From Candidatus Woesearchaeota archaeon (GTDB lineage Archaea; Nanobdellota; Nanobdellia; SCGC-AAA011-G17; JAFCDX01), in NCBI GenBank assembly GCA_018302265.1, contig JAGVZV010000029.1, positions 1 to 34,049 on the forward strand: DNA of 34,049 bases, written 5' to 3'. Positions 6,450 to 13,882 of this stretch are shown piece after piece. A program made the translations under genes and the position numbers. The notes below the pieces were generated by a model. It did not search any database. It had not been told where the DNA came from and saw only the letters and a list, made by a program, of their open reading frames with translations. How positions within the stretch are numbered: the stretch's first letter is position 1; the number at the start of each line of letters is the position of its first letter.

Positions 6450-7643
6450 ATGGACATATCTGATTTAGTAAAACCAACCCAAAAGGAAGAGCAAAAGTCT
6501 AAAGAGATTGTTAGCAAATTTCTTGATCGGCTTAATAATAAATTAATCGCAGCAGAGGCAATTGTTGGCGGTTCTTTTGCAAAAGATACCTGGCTGAAAG
6601 GGGATCATGATATTGATATATATACAATATTCAGCAGGAGATATGATCCAGCTAAAATATCCGAGATACTTGAAAAATTACTGAGAAAAGAATTTTTGTT
6701 CATAAAAAAGATCAATGGCTCAAGAGATTATTTTCAGATCAAATTCAGAGGTTACTTATTTGAGGTCATTCCGGTCTTGAAAATAGACAACCCTAACGAG
6801 GCAGAGAATATCATGGACATATCTCAAATGCATGTCTCATGGGTGAAAGAAAATATCAACGGGTTAAACAGTGATGTAAGAAAATTAAAATTATTCATGA
6901 AGGCAAACAACTGCTACGGCGCTGAGTCATACATCAGGGGATTTTCTGGATATGTATCAGAAATCTTAGTTATATATTACGGTTCTTTTGGTAATGTACT
7001 GAAAAATGCCATCCTTTGGAGGGAATTCGAGATTGTTGATACAAAAAATAGAAAAATATTAATTAAAAATATGGACAAATCAAAGATAAGCCCATTGATA
7101 GTAATAGATCCTGTGCAGAAAGAGAGAAACGCTGCAGCTGCGCTGTCAAAAGAAAAATTTGATTTATTCATAAAGAAAGCTAGAGAATACATAAAAAAAC
7201 CATCCATCAAGTTTTTTAGCCGTACATTTGTTGTGCCTGAAGATGCAACAGTGCTGAAAGTAAAACCTCTTGTTGGGAGAACAGATGTAATAGGAGCTAA
7301 ATTACTGAAGGCATACGAATACATCAGAGACAAACTGGATGAGGAGTTTGGCATATCTGACAGTTCATGGAACTGGGATGGAAAAGCAGTATTCTGGTAT
7401 ACCACAAAAACAAAAGAGCTGGCGGAATACACAAAACACTATGGCCCTCCAGTAGAGGATGAAACCAATCTCGAAAAGTTTAAGGAAAAATGGGAAGGCT
7501 ATAAATTATTCATGGAAAATGACAAAGTCTACATTAACATCAAGAGAAAACACACAAAATTAAAGCCATACTTGAATTATTTAGTAAAGAATGATGATTT
7601 GAAAGATAAAATTAAATCAATAAAAATCGTCAGAATAAAATAG
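6450..7643 (+). CDS. cca: CCA-adding tRNA nucleotidyltransferase, archaeal class I
   Basis: This 397-aa enzyme builds or repairs the 3' CCA of tRNAs, needed here because the tRNA-Ser gene in this window does not encode CCA. The nucleotidyltransferase signature is GGSFAKDTWLKGDHDIDIY (residues 40-58, metal ligands Asp54 and Asp56). RGFSGYVSEIL and the central and C-terminal domains typical of archaeal CCA enzymes follow. It is somewhat shorter than the usual 430-460 aa. The ATG at 6450 is preferred over an upstream TTG because the TATA box AAAGCTTTTTATTT (6417-6430) is then at leaderless distance. Confidence 0.92.
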   Translation: MDISDLVKPTQKEEQKSKEIVSKFLDRLNNKLIAAEAIVGGSFAKDTWLKGDHDIDIYTIFSRRYDPAKISEILEKLLRKEFLFIKKINGSRDYFQIKFRGYLFEVIPVLKIDNPNEAENIMDISQMHVSWVKENINGLNSDVRKLKLFMKANNCYGAESYIRGFSGYVSEILVIYYGSFGNVLKNAILWREFEIVDTKNRKILIKNMDKSKISPLIVIDPVQKERNAAAALSKEKFDLFIKKAREYIKKPSIKFFSRTFVVPEDATVLKVKPLVGRTDVIGAKLLKAYEYIRDKLDEEFGISDSSWNWDGKAVFWYTTKTKELAEYTKHYGPPVEDETNLEKFKEKWEGYKLFMENDKVYINIKRKHTKLKPYLNYLVKNDDLKDKIKSIKIVRIK

Positions 7644-7656
7644 AAAAGCTTATACA

Positions 7657-7700
7657 TTAATTATATTTTAATTATATTTTAATTATATTTTAATTATAGG
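7657..7700 (+). repeat. 11-bp tandem repeat, four units
   Basis: Four 11-bp units of TTAATTATATT (the last one TTAATTATAGG) run from 7657 to 7700, directly before a start codon. A TATA-like AAAAGCTTATACA lies just 5'. The array ends in the Shine-Dalgarno sequence GGTGAT of the next gene, so it probably lies in a 5' leader. Confidence 0.85.
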
Positions 7701-7709
7701 TGATATACA

Positions 7710-7889
7710 ATGAGTACAAAAACACAAATTGGCAATATATTTCATAACGCAGAGAAAAAGAACCAATATGACAAATTTATTCATGCAATCCAGCAACCAA
7801 AAATGAAAGAGTTGTGGGATAATAAAGAGGGTGAGGCTTGGAATAATTATTTAAAACAAAAATTAACAACAGAAAGCTTTATAAAGTAA
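7710..7889 (+). CDS. 59-aa protein sharing the antitoxin tail
   Basis: The small ORF starts at an ATG 5 nt after GGTGAT, a good Shine-Dalgarno match and unusual here since most neighbours look leaderless. Its second half, [19 protein letters not shown] (residues 32-50), closely matches the C-terminal tail of the next gene's MazE-like antitoxin ([19 protein letters not shown]). It has no AbrB DNA-binding domain; the first 30 residues are unlike anything I recognise. In MazEF systems the antitoxin tail wraps the toxin, so this could be a stand-alone toxin-binding peptide or a remnant of another antitoxin. The operator of the next operon overlaps its last codons. Confidence 0.65.
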   Translation: MSTKTQIGNIFHNAEKKNQYDKFIHAIQQPKMKELWDNKEGEAWNNYLKQKLTTESFIK

Positions 7890-7904
7890 GAAAATTCTTA
7901 CTTT
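7876..7904 (+). promoter_or_regulatory. MazEF-type promoter with palindromic operator
   Basis: TATA box GCTTTATAAAG (7877-7886) is followed by a perfect inverted repeat, AAAGTAAGAA (7883-7892) and TTCTTACTTT (7895-7904), with a 2-nt spacer. It ends two bases before the antitoxin ATG. Its position over the start site fits autorepression by the AbrB/MazE-type antitoxin. Confidence 0.8.
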
Positions 7905-7906
7905 CT

Positions 7907-8167
7907 ATGATAATCAAAACAATAAAGGTTTCTGATAAGGGCCAGATAGCAATACCACAAATTATTAGGGAACAAGCTGGAATAAACAAAGGGGATAGCA
8001 TTATATTAATTCAGGAGGATAGTAAAATTATGATAGAAAAAACCAATAAATTCGCTAATTTAATAAAAGAAGATTTTAAGGATATACAAAAGTTCAGTGA
8101 GAATTCTCTAAAAGAGGTTTGGGATAATAAAGAGGATGATATCTGGAATAACTATCTAAAAAAATGA
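7907..8167 (+). CDS. AbrB/MazE-family antitoxin
   Basis: The 86-aa protein begins with a swapped-hairpin AbrB/SpoVT DNA-binding domain ([19 protein letters not shown], then [13 protein letters not shown]; residues 7-38). Its acidic, Trp-containing tail ([17 protein letters not shown]) is typical of the segment that binds and blocks a MazF toxin. It overlaps the toxin gene by 4 nt (ATGA). The palindrome 7883-7904 is its probable operator. The tail recurs in the 59-aa protein upstream. Confidence 0.88.
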   Translation: MIIKTIKVSDKGQIAIPQIIREQAGINKGDSIILIQEDSKIMIEKTNKFANLIKEDFKDIQKFSENSLKEVWDNKEDDIWNNYLKK

Positions 8168-8505
8168 ATATCAAGCAAAAAGAGATTGTATTACTGCCGT
8201 ATCCATTTAGTAATCTTGAAGAAACAAAAGTAAGACCGGCAGTTGTTATATCTAATAATTTTTTTAATGACAATTCAAATGATTTTGTTGCAATTCCAAT
8301 AACAAGTATAGCAAAAGAAGACCCATATTCTGTAATGTTGGGCCAGAATGATTTAGATTTTGGTAAATTACTGAAAGAAAGCAGAATTAGAGTTGATAAA
8401 ATTTTTACAGTTGAGAAAAATCTGATTATTATGAAAATTGGCGCAATAAATAACAAGACATTTGAGAATATTAAATCAAAAATTAAGGAAATACTTTCAT
8501 TATAA
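8164..8505 (+). CDS. MazF/PemK-family mRNA interferase
   Basis: The 113-aa product has the MazF fold signature: [14 protein letters not shown] at the N-terminus, [11 protein letters not shown] around residues 22-32, FVAIPITS in the middle and a C-terminal helix after KIGAIN. Members cleave single-stranded RNA at short motifs; the conserved Arg near position 24 contributes to catalysis. It follows the antitoxin with a 4-nt overlap. No truncation is visible, so the module looks functional. Confidence 0.88.
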   Translation: MNIKQKEIVLLPYPFSNLEETKVRPAVVISNNFFNDNSNDFVAIPITSIAKEDPYSVMLGQNDLDFGKLLKESRIRVDKIFTVEKNLIIMKIGAINNKTFENIKSKIKEILSL

Positions 8506-8561
8506 AATAAACAGAAAGATTTATAAACAATTAAAATACACAATAATTAACTGATTCTAAA

Positions 8562-9212
8562 ATGAAAGAGAATAATGATGTGTTGAAAACAGGAACTACA
8601 ACTGTTGGCATTGTATGCAGTGACGGTTTGATACTAGCTGCAGATAAGAGAGTAACAGTTGGGATGGGATATGTGATTAATCACGATATTGAAAAAGTGA
8701 TTATTCTAAGCGATAACATAGCTGTAACTATGGCAGGCAATGTATCTGATGTTCAATTATTGCTGAAATTACTGAAAGCAGAAATACAGATCAAGAAAAT
8801 GAGGCGTGAAAAAGAAGGCTCTGTAAAAGAAGCTGCTAATCTATTGGCAAGAATGGTATATAATAACATAAGAAAGATGTCGATGCTGCAGGGTGTATCG
8901 CACTTTATTCTTGGCGGAAGAGATGAAAATGGTTTTCACTTATATGATATATACCCGGATGGCTCTATAAATGAGGTAAAAACTTATGTTTCTTCTGGTT
9001 CGGGTTCTCTAGCAGGGGCTTACTCTGTTTTTGATACTCTTTACAGAGAAGGAATCACAATTGCTGAGGGCATCAAACTGGCTGGCAAGGCAATTAATGC
9101 AGCATTGCAGCGAGACGTGTTTTCCGGTGATGGGATTGATATAGTTACAATAACCGACAAAGGCATCAAGAAGGTATTGACTAAACTATTAAACACAAGA
9201 CTGGAAATTTAA
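8562..9212 (+). CDS. psmB: Proteasome beta subunit
   Basis: This 216-aa precursor has an 11-residue propeptide cut before Thr12 (KTG|TTTVG), which becomes the N-terminal nucleophile. The GLILAADKR segment carries the equivalent of Asp17, and IEKVIIL supplies the catalytic Lys, shifted by one residue relative to the usual Lys33. The C-terminal SGSGS and GDGIDIVTIT motifs are also present. It forms the inner rings of the archaeal 20S proteasome; the alpha subunit is not in this window. A TATA box AGATTTATAAAC is at 8517-8528. FttA follows after 25 nt. Confidence 0.95.
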   Translation: MKENNDVLKTGTTTVGIVCSDGLILAADKRVTVGMGYVINHDIEKVIILSDNIAVTMAGNVSDVQLLLKLLKAEIQIKKMRREKEGSVKEAANLLARMVYNNIRKMSMLQGVSHFILGGRDENGFHLYDIYPDGSINEVKTYVSSGSGSLAGAYSVFDTLYREGITIAEGIKLAGKAINAALQRDVFSGDGIDIVTITDKGIKKVLTKLLNTRLEI

Positions 9213-9237
9213 TTATGTTTTTCTTAAAATAAAAAAA

Positions 9238-11142
9238 ATGACAAATATACTGGATGAAATAACTAAGTTGCTCCCTGATAAAGAGAAGGCTGGCATCAGC
9301 GACTCTTATTTTGAAGGAGCAAATATAGTTCTTTATACAAAAAATAAGGAATTTTTTCTTGATAATAATGGACTGATAAGGGAGATTGTAGATAAAATCA
9401 AGAAAAGGGTTGAATTAAGGTGCGATCCTTCTATAGTGGAAAGCGAGGAAAAATCCAAAACTGTGATAGACAAATTACTGCCCAAGGAAGCAGGTATTGG
9501 CAATATAATATTTGATCCTCAGAGATCTGTGGTTATAATAGAAGTAAAAAAACCCGGGCTAGCAATAGGCAAATCAGGGGACATATTAAAAGAAATAAGG
9601 AAACAAACACTCTGGGTTCCAATAATAAACAGGACTCCAGCGCTGAAATCAACAATTATAGAAAATATCAGGACGGTATTATACGAGAATAATGATTACA
9701 GGAAGAAGTTTCTTAACAAAACAGGAAAGAGGGTTTATGAGGGATATACGCGGGACAGAAAACACGAGTGGGTTCGTGTAAGTTTTCTTGGCGGAGCAAG
9801 AGAAGTAGGAAGATCCTGCTTATTATTACAAACGCAGGAATCAAGAATATTAATGGATTGCGGAATCAATGTTGCTGCTCCAGAAGAGGAAGCATATCCG
9901 TATCTTGATGCTCCAGAATTTAAGCTGGAAGACATAGACGCTATTATAGCAACTCATGCACACATAGATCATATAGCTATGATTCCATTATTGTATAAGT
10001 ATGGATTTACAGGACCTACTTACGCAACAGAACCAGTTCGTGATATCATGGCTCTATTGTGCCTTGATTATATTGAGATTGCGCAAAAAGAGGGAAGGAA
10101 GGTTCCGTATTCCAGCACTGACATAAAAAATATGGTCAAGCATACTATATGCCTGGATTATGAGGAGGTTACTGATATAACCCCGGATGTCAGGTTAACT
10201 TTGTACAATTCAGGGCACGCCCTTGGAGCATCAATGGCACACCTGCATATTGGAGAGGGATTGCATAATTTGTTGTATACTGGTGATTTTAATTTTGAAC
10301 TTACTAATCTGCTTGCTCCAGCTGCAACAAAATTCCCAAGGCTCGAAACCTGCATAATGGAAAGCACTTATGGTGGATCAGACGACAAGATCACAACAAG
10401 AGACGAATCAGAGCAGCAGTTCATCAAAGTTGTCAAGGAAACCGTTGCAAAGAACGGAAAGATACTGATGCCTATTCTTGGTGTTGGAAGATCGCAGGAA
10501 ATAATGCTGATAATTGAAAGATTGATCAGGGAGGGGAAATTAGACAAAATACCCATCTACATGCAGGGAATGTGCTGGGATGTTACTGCAATACACACAG
10601 CATATCCGGATTTTTTCAATATGAAAATAAAGAAGCAGATATTCCATCAGGATGTTAATCCATTCTTGTCTGAAATCTTCAAAAGAGTTGGATCGCAAAA
10701 AGAAATGGAGCAGGTGATGACAGAATCAGGACCATGCATAATAATGGCAACATCCGGTATGATGCAGGGCGGTCCATCTGTCGAGTATTTCAAGAAATTG
10801 GCTGATAATAAAAATAATGCCCTTATCTTTACTTGTTACCAGGGTGAGGGATCCTTGGGAAGACGATTAGAACAGGGAGATAAGCAGATTAATCTTGGAA
10901 ATATGGACAAGCCCGAGATTATCGAAGTGAAAATGTCTGTAAATTCAATAAAGGGATTTTCAGGGCACTCAAATAGGGAGCAATTAATGAATTTTGTTTA
11001 TAGATTGGATCCAAGACCGAAAAAAATAATTGTTGTCCATGGTGAGAGCTCAAAATGTCTTGACTTGGCAAGCTCTATACACAAGCAGAACAGAATCGAA
11101 ACAAATGCTCCAAAGAATCTGGAAGTAATCAGGTTAAGGTAA
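9238..11142 (+). CDS. fttA: FttA/aCPSF1, KH-domain beta-CASP ribonuclease
   Basis: The 634-aa protein is the archaeal transcription termination factor aCPSF1 (FttA). Two N-terminal KH-like domains span about 1-150 (second one: PGLAIGKSGDILKEI). The metallo-beta-lactamase core has motif 2 HAHIDH at residues 240-245, NSGHALGASM, and YTGDFN, followed by the beta-CASP domain (MESTYGG; GRSQEIM; ATSGMMQGG) and C-terminal FSGHS and VVHGE. The enzyme cleaves nascent RNA after U-rich tracts to end transcription. Length and motifs are complete. Lying 25 nt after psmB, it is probably co-transcribed with it. Confidence 0.96.
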   Translation: MTNILDEITKLLPDKEKAGISDSYFEGANIVLYTKNKEFFLDNNGLIREIVDKIKKRVELRCDPSIVESEEKSKTVIDKLLPKEAGIGNIIFDPQRSVVIIEVKKPGLAIGKSGDILKEIRKQTLWVPIINRTPALKSTIIENIRTVLYENNDYRKKFLNKTGKRVYEGYTRDRKHEWVRVSFLGGAREVGRSCLLLQTQESRILMDCGINVAAPEEEAYPYLDAPEFKLEDIDAIIATHAHIDHIAMIPLLYKYGFTGPTYATEPVRDIMALLCLDYIEIAQKEGRKVPYSSTDIKNMVKHTICLDYEEVTDITPDVRLTLYNSGHALGASMAHLHIGEGLHNLLYTGDFNFELTNLLAPAATKFPRLETCIMESTYGGSDDKITTRDESEQQFIKVVKETVAKNGKILMPILGVGRSQEIMLIIERLIREGKLDKIPIYMQGMCWDVTAIHTAYPDFFNMKIKKQIFHQDVNPFLSEIFKRVGSQKEMEQVMTESGPCIIMATSGMMQGGPSVEYFKKLADNKNNALIFTCYQGEGSLGRRLEQGDKQINLGNMDKPEIIEVKMSVNSIKGFSGHSNREQLMNFVYRLDPRPKKIIVVHGESSKCLDLASSIHKQNRIETNAPKNLEVIRLR

Positions 11143-11206
11143 TCTTTATAAATTATAAAATTTATTTCTTTTACATGCCGAGGTGGCACAACCTGGTAAT
11201 GCGCTG

Positions 11207-11228
11207 ACATAACAAAATTATGGTGCAA
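11207..11228 (+). other. tRNA intron 1, between positions 29 and 30
   Basis: This 22-nt intron interrupts the anticodon stem after CTG. Its BHB is complete. Outer helix GTAAT (11196-11200)/ATTGC (11230-11234), central helix GCGC (11201-11204)/GTGC (11223-11226), bulges TG|A and AA|G, inner hairpin CATAA-CAAAA-TTATG (11208-11222). Cutting after the second bulge base on each side gives the exact exon ends needed for the CTGGA stem. Confidence 0.85.
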
Positions 11229-11236
11229 GATTGCTA

Positions 11237-11293
11237 TCAAGCATTTACTGATTGATGCGTTATGCTGAATATGAAGTAAATTACCACGCAAAC
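11237..11293 (+). other. tRNA intron 2, canonical position 37/38
   Basis: This 57-nt intron sits after the base 3' of the anticodon, the usual archaeal site. The central helix is TTGC (11231-11234)/GCAA (11288-11291), with bulges TA|T and AC|A. The outer helix is the anticodon stem itself, whose 5' half becomes whole only after intron 1 is removed. No helix directly continues inward; a distal stem ATTTAC (11243-11248)/GTAAAT (11276-11281) closes the intron, so this BHB is relaxed. Confidence 0.8.
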
Positions 11294-11325
11294 ATCCAGT
11301 GTCCTTACGGACTTGGGGGTTCAAA

Positions 11326-11370
11326 AGAGCTTTTCTTAAAAGAAAAGTTCGCAAAAGAAAGTTCTGAAAT
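11326..11370 (+). other. tRNA intron 3, in the T-loop (59/60)
   Basis: This 45-nt intron splits the T-loop between TTCAAA and T. The BHB is complete. The outer helix is the T-stem GGGGG (11315-11319)/CCCCC (11372-11376), the central helix TTCA (11320-11323)/TGAA (11365-11368), the bulges AA|A and AT|T, and the inner helix GAGCTTT (11327-11333)/AAAGTTC (11358-11364) with one G-U pair. Joining restores the canonical TTCAAAT loop. Confidence 0.85.
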
Positions 11371-11384
11371 TCCCCCCCTCGGCG

Positions 11385-11539
11385 TTATAATTCAAATTCA
11401 AAGCCTCAGGGTACCTTAGGGGTATCTAAGTTTTAAAAAGAAGTCTTATGGAAAATGATAAATCTGCCCTCAAAAGTAAAATTCAAGTTTGGATGGGAGC
11501 ATAGATAGATTTATATACTACTTAATAAAAGTAACATAT
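11385..11539. other. Intergenic, weak hairpin and leaderless promoter
   Basis: A small hairpin CTTAG-N6-CTAAG (11415-11430) followed by TTTT may end tRNA transcription. The TATA box GATTTATATACTA (11509-11521) lies about 26 nt before the ATG at 11540 and sets that start. I see no other gene here. Confidence 0.5.
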
Positions 11540-12223
11540 ATGGCAAATAAATCAATTATACTAATAAGCATAATTTTTGTAATGGTTTCTTCTCTAGCAT
11601 ATGCAGATTCAGTTACGTCTGAACTTGGAGCAATAACATCTGCATCAGCATGCAATTCAGGATGGAAATGTCAACTTCCTTATTTTATGGCTTATAGATC
11701 GTCAACATGCAGCTGGAGCGACAGGGAATATTGCTTGTTCGGATGTTCAGTAGGCAAATGCATAATAAAACCAATAAAGATAGTGGGTGATAGCGATTGT
11801 GTTCTAAAAACAAACCAGGCACTTACACTTTTGAAAAAAGAAGCAAGAGTACATTATAATGTTGTAACTAAATCTGTAGGGGTTATAAAATGTGTAGACA
11901 AGGGTTTTGGAATATATGTGGGAATAAATCCCCCAAAATATGTGGTTGGAAAAGCTACAATAAATGCAGGCACAATCTGGTATGCAAGCACGATAGTCCA
12001 TGATGCATGCCACTCAAAACAATATCATGATTATCGGGTAGACCATCCATATGCTACAGTGCCTTTGAAGATATATACTGGAAAAAATGCAGAAGCTTTA
12101 TGCCTTAATGCACAGTATGATGCTTTGGTTAAAATTGGTGCGAATCAAATAATTTTAGATCACATAAAAAACATCATAAACTCTGAATACTGGGAAATTC
12201 CTAAAAAAGACAGATGGTGGTAA
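11540..12223 (+). CDS. Secreted Cys-rich protein, putative zincin
   Basis: The 227-aa product has a signal peptide (about 1-22, cleavage after AYA) and so is exported. A Cys-rich region (CNSGWKC...CLFGCSVGKC, 38-74) is followed by TIVHDACHSKQY at 152-162. HDACH resembles the HExxH zinc motif with Asp for Glu, and a downstream AEALCLNAQYDAL (Glu185) could be the third ligand, as in gluzincins. A metallopeptidase-like role is therefore possible but unproven. The start at 11540 rather than 11489 is supported by TATA spacing and by the signal peptide. It lies between the tRNA gene and its 3'-end copy at 13883. Confidence 0.6.
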   Translation: MANKSIILISIIFVMVSSLAYADSVTSELGAITSASACNSGWKCQLPYFMAYRSSTCSWSDREYCLFGCSVGKCIIKPIKIVGDSDCVLKTNQALTLLKKEARVHYNVVTKSVGVIKCVDKGFGIYVGINPPKYVVGKATINAGTIWYASTIVHDACHSKQYHDYRVDHPYATVPLKIYTGKNAEALCLNAQYDALVKIGANQIILDHIKNIINSEYWEIPKKDRWW

Positions 12224-12295
12224 GCAAATTATTGCTTTATTTACTATTTAATGCTCTCAGAAGGTTTTTAAATATAAAAATTAACAATTAAACCT

Positions 12296-12868
12296 ATGAA
12301 AAAGAAGGGGTTAGTGATTCTAATATTTATAATTCTATTATTAATTTTAGTGATGTTAATAGTTGGATTTTTTACAGGAACTGCTGAAAGAAAAATAGTT
12401 GAAAATAATTCTAATGATAATGTTACATCTGTTGTTGAAAATGAGGAGAATATAACTACCCCAATAAAAGTTGAGCAAAAAGTAGAAATAAATAAAGATA
12501 TTGAAAAAATAGTTGAAGAATATAAGAAAAATCCAGATTTAAATTTAACTAAATCTATTGAAAGTTTGCCTAATATCAAAACTTCTAGCGGAGGGTATAA
12601 AATAGGGAGTAAATGGATTGAACAAACAGTTATAAGATTATTTGATGAACAAGAATTAGTAAGGGTTGATATTACTGGAGGTAATATAGATAATATTTTA
12701 TCTAGTTTAGGAAATGATTTTCAAGCCGAAGAAATAGCTAGAGATATCGGTGCTTTTAAAGGAAATATTACCAAAGATGGATTCATTAAATTATTAAACG
12801 ATCCTAATGTTGATGTAATAGAAATACCAAAAATAGTAAGTGCTCTACTTGATTATAGTATTTTATAG
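12296..12868 (+). pseudogene. Subtilase, N-terminal part (frameshifted)
   Basis: The 190-aa frame has an N-terminal membrane segment (about 5-28), a charged linker, and a propeptide-like domain (VRVDITGG near residue 122, then a DPNVDVIEI turn). It ends LDYSIL-stop. In subtilases this region leads straight into the catalytic domain, and that continuation (YSIPLINIDKI) is found in the +1 frame just downstream. A 10-bp tandem duplication at 12854-12873 causes the shift. A TATA box (TTTTTAAATATAAA) is about 26 nt upstream of the ATG. The gene appears inactivated. Confidence 0.75.
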
Positions 12869-12873
12869 TATTC
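12854..12873 (+). repeat. 10-bp tandem duplication causing a frameshift
   Basis: TATAGTATTT is followed immediately by TATAGTATTC. Deleting one copy joins LDYSI directly to PLINIDKIS in one frame, the expected subtilase junction. Confidence 0.85.
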
Positions 12874-13321
12874 CATTAATAAATATAGATAAAATATCTG
12901 ATGATTTTAAAGGTGATGGACAAACTATTTGTTTAATAGATTCAGGAGTTGATAAAACCCATATGGCTTTATCTGGTAAAGTTATAGGAGAACATTGTTT
13001 TTGTAGTGAAAGAGATGGTTTATCTCCTCACTGTTGTCCAAATAATTCTACAGAACAAAATGGTGATGAAAGCGCATTAGATAATAATGGTCATGGAACA
13101 CATGTTGCGGGAATCATTGTTTCTGATGATATAAGTTATAGGGGAGTTGCTCCTAATTCAAAGATAGTTGCTGTTAAAATTTTAAATTCTACAGGAAAAA
13201 TATATCCATATGATATCTCATCTGCAATAAATTGGTGTGTTTCAAATAAAAATAAATATCATATTACAATAATTAGTTTGAGTCTTGGTGAAGGAGCTTA
13301 TACCAGTCAAAGCAATTGCGA

Positions 13322-13498
13322 TCAGCAATCAGAAAGTTTAGCAGCATCCAAGGAAATTGCAGATACATCCGCTCCAGAATCTAACAGAGCAACTGTCTCG
13401 AATCTTTCCTTTCCCTCCAGCAAAATAGGAATTGAAGGTGTCTTGACTGTTGATCCATCAGGTCTTTTAACACTTTTATATTTAAAAGAGACAGTCAT
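13322..13498 (-). pseudogene. Retropepsin-like aspartyl protease, truncated
   Basis: The minus frame gives 58 aa starting MTVSFKYKSV. It contains ETVALLDSGADVSAIS, the catalytic D-S/T-G motif of single-domain retropepsin-like proteases. It ends abruptly (AAKLSDC-stop) at the point where plus-strand subtilase homology also stops, so both genes were cut at one junction near 13321-13337. The flap and C-terminal half are missing. Its ATG lies 1 nt after the stop of the upstream DUF5678 gene, so the two formed an operon. Confidence 0.7.
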
Positions 13499-13499
13499 T

Positions 13500-13694
13500 T
13501 TAGAAAATCATTGTTTCTTTATCAGGAACTCTTGTTAATAATGGTCTTTCATTAGGGCACTTTTCTTTAGCTTCTTGAAACACCTTCTTAATGCTGTTTC
13601 CATGAGAAATAATCTTCTGATTGCATATAGCTATCCATTGCCCGATATAACCGTCAAGGTCTGCTTTCATGAAAAACTGATAGTTCTTGTCCAT
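13500..13694 (-). CDS. DUF5678 family protein
   Basis: The 64-aa protein (MDKNYQFFMKADLDGYIG, then QWIAICNQKIISHG and ARVPDKE-like RVPDKETMIF) matches the DUF5678 family, common in archaea and of unknown function. A Shine-Dalgarno-like GAGGT (13705-13709) lies 10 nt before the ATG, and a TATA box (GATTTATAAAG, 13728-13738) further upstream, so it has a short leader. A retropepsin-like gene begins 1 nt after its stop. It looks intact. Confidence 0.75.
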   Translation of the reverse strand: MDKNYQFFMKADLDGYIGQWIAICNQKIISHGNSIKKVFQEAKEKCPNERPLLTRVPDKETMIF

Positions 13695-13882
13695 GGTTTT
13701 ATACCTCTTTAAATTGAAGATGCTTATTTTCTTTATAAATCTTTCTGAGGTAAATAACAGTCCTTTGAATTATCTTCCCCACAACCACAATCTTTATTTA
13801 GAAGCTCAACTTCTTTGATTACAAAGTTGTTCATAAAGTTCAATGTTCAGGAAATTGTGCAACTTTAGGTTACAGCAGATTG

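Larger units (their letters stand above)
11177..11384 (+). tRNA. tRNA-Ser(GCU) with three introns
   Basis: Acceptor strands GCCGAGG (11177-11183) and CCTCGGC (11377-11383, discriminator G 11384) pair perfectly, but 208 nt separate the ends. Removing 11207-11228, 11237-11293 and 11326-11370 leaves 84 nt: D-stem GCA/TGC with GG in the loop, anticodon arm CTGGA-TTGCTAA-TCCAG with anticodon GCU (11233-11235), a variable arm with GTCC/GGAC, and T-arm GGGGG-TTCAAAT-CCCCC. The long variable arm, G73 and GCU anticodon identify serine. CCA is not encoded. Each junction lies in a bulge-helix-bulge-like fold. AT-rich TATA-like sequence lies at about 11146-11166. Introns were inferred by hand folding. 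Confidence 0.9.
12840..13538 (+). pseudogene. Subtilase catalytic part, cut off before the active Ser
   Basis: The frame carries the catalytic Asp block (TICLIDSGVDKTH) and His block (DNNGHGTHVAGI), with the oxyanion-region ISLSLGEG near 13274. Homology stops at about 13321 (SNCD). The remaining 70 codons are only the antisense of a retropepsin-like gene on the minus strand, and no GTSxA/P serine block exists. The protein therefore cannot be an active S8 peptidase. Its apparent ATG at 12840 is inside the upstream frame. The true N-terminus is the 12296 frame, separated by the 10-bp duplication. Confidence 0.75.

Noticed and set aside
11210-11222. Anticodon AAC read directly after CTGAC, giving tRNA-Val with one intron
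   Set aside because: The stem CTGAC does not pair with TCCAG, a long variable arm is wrong for Val, and the three-intron model fits every helix.
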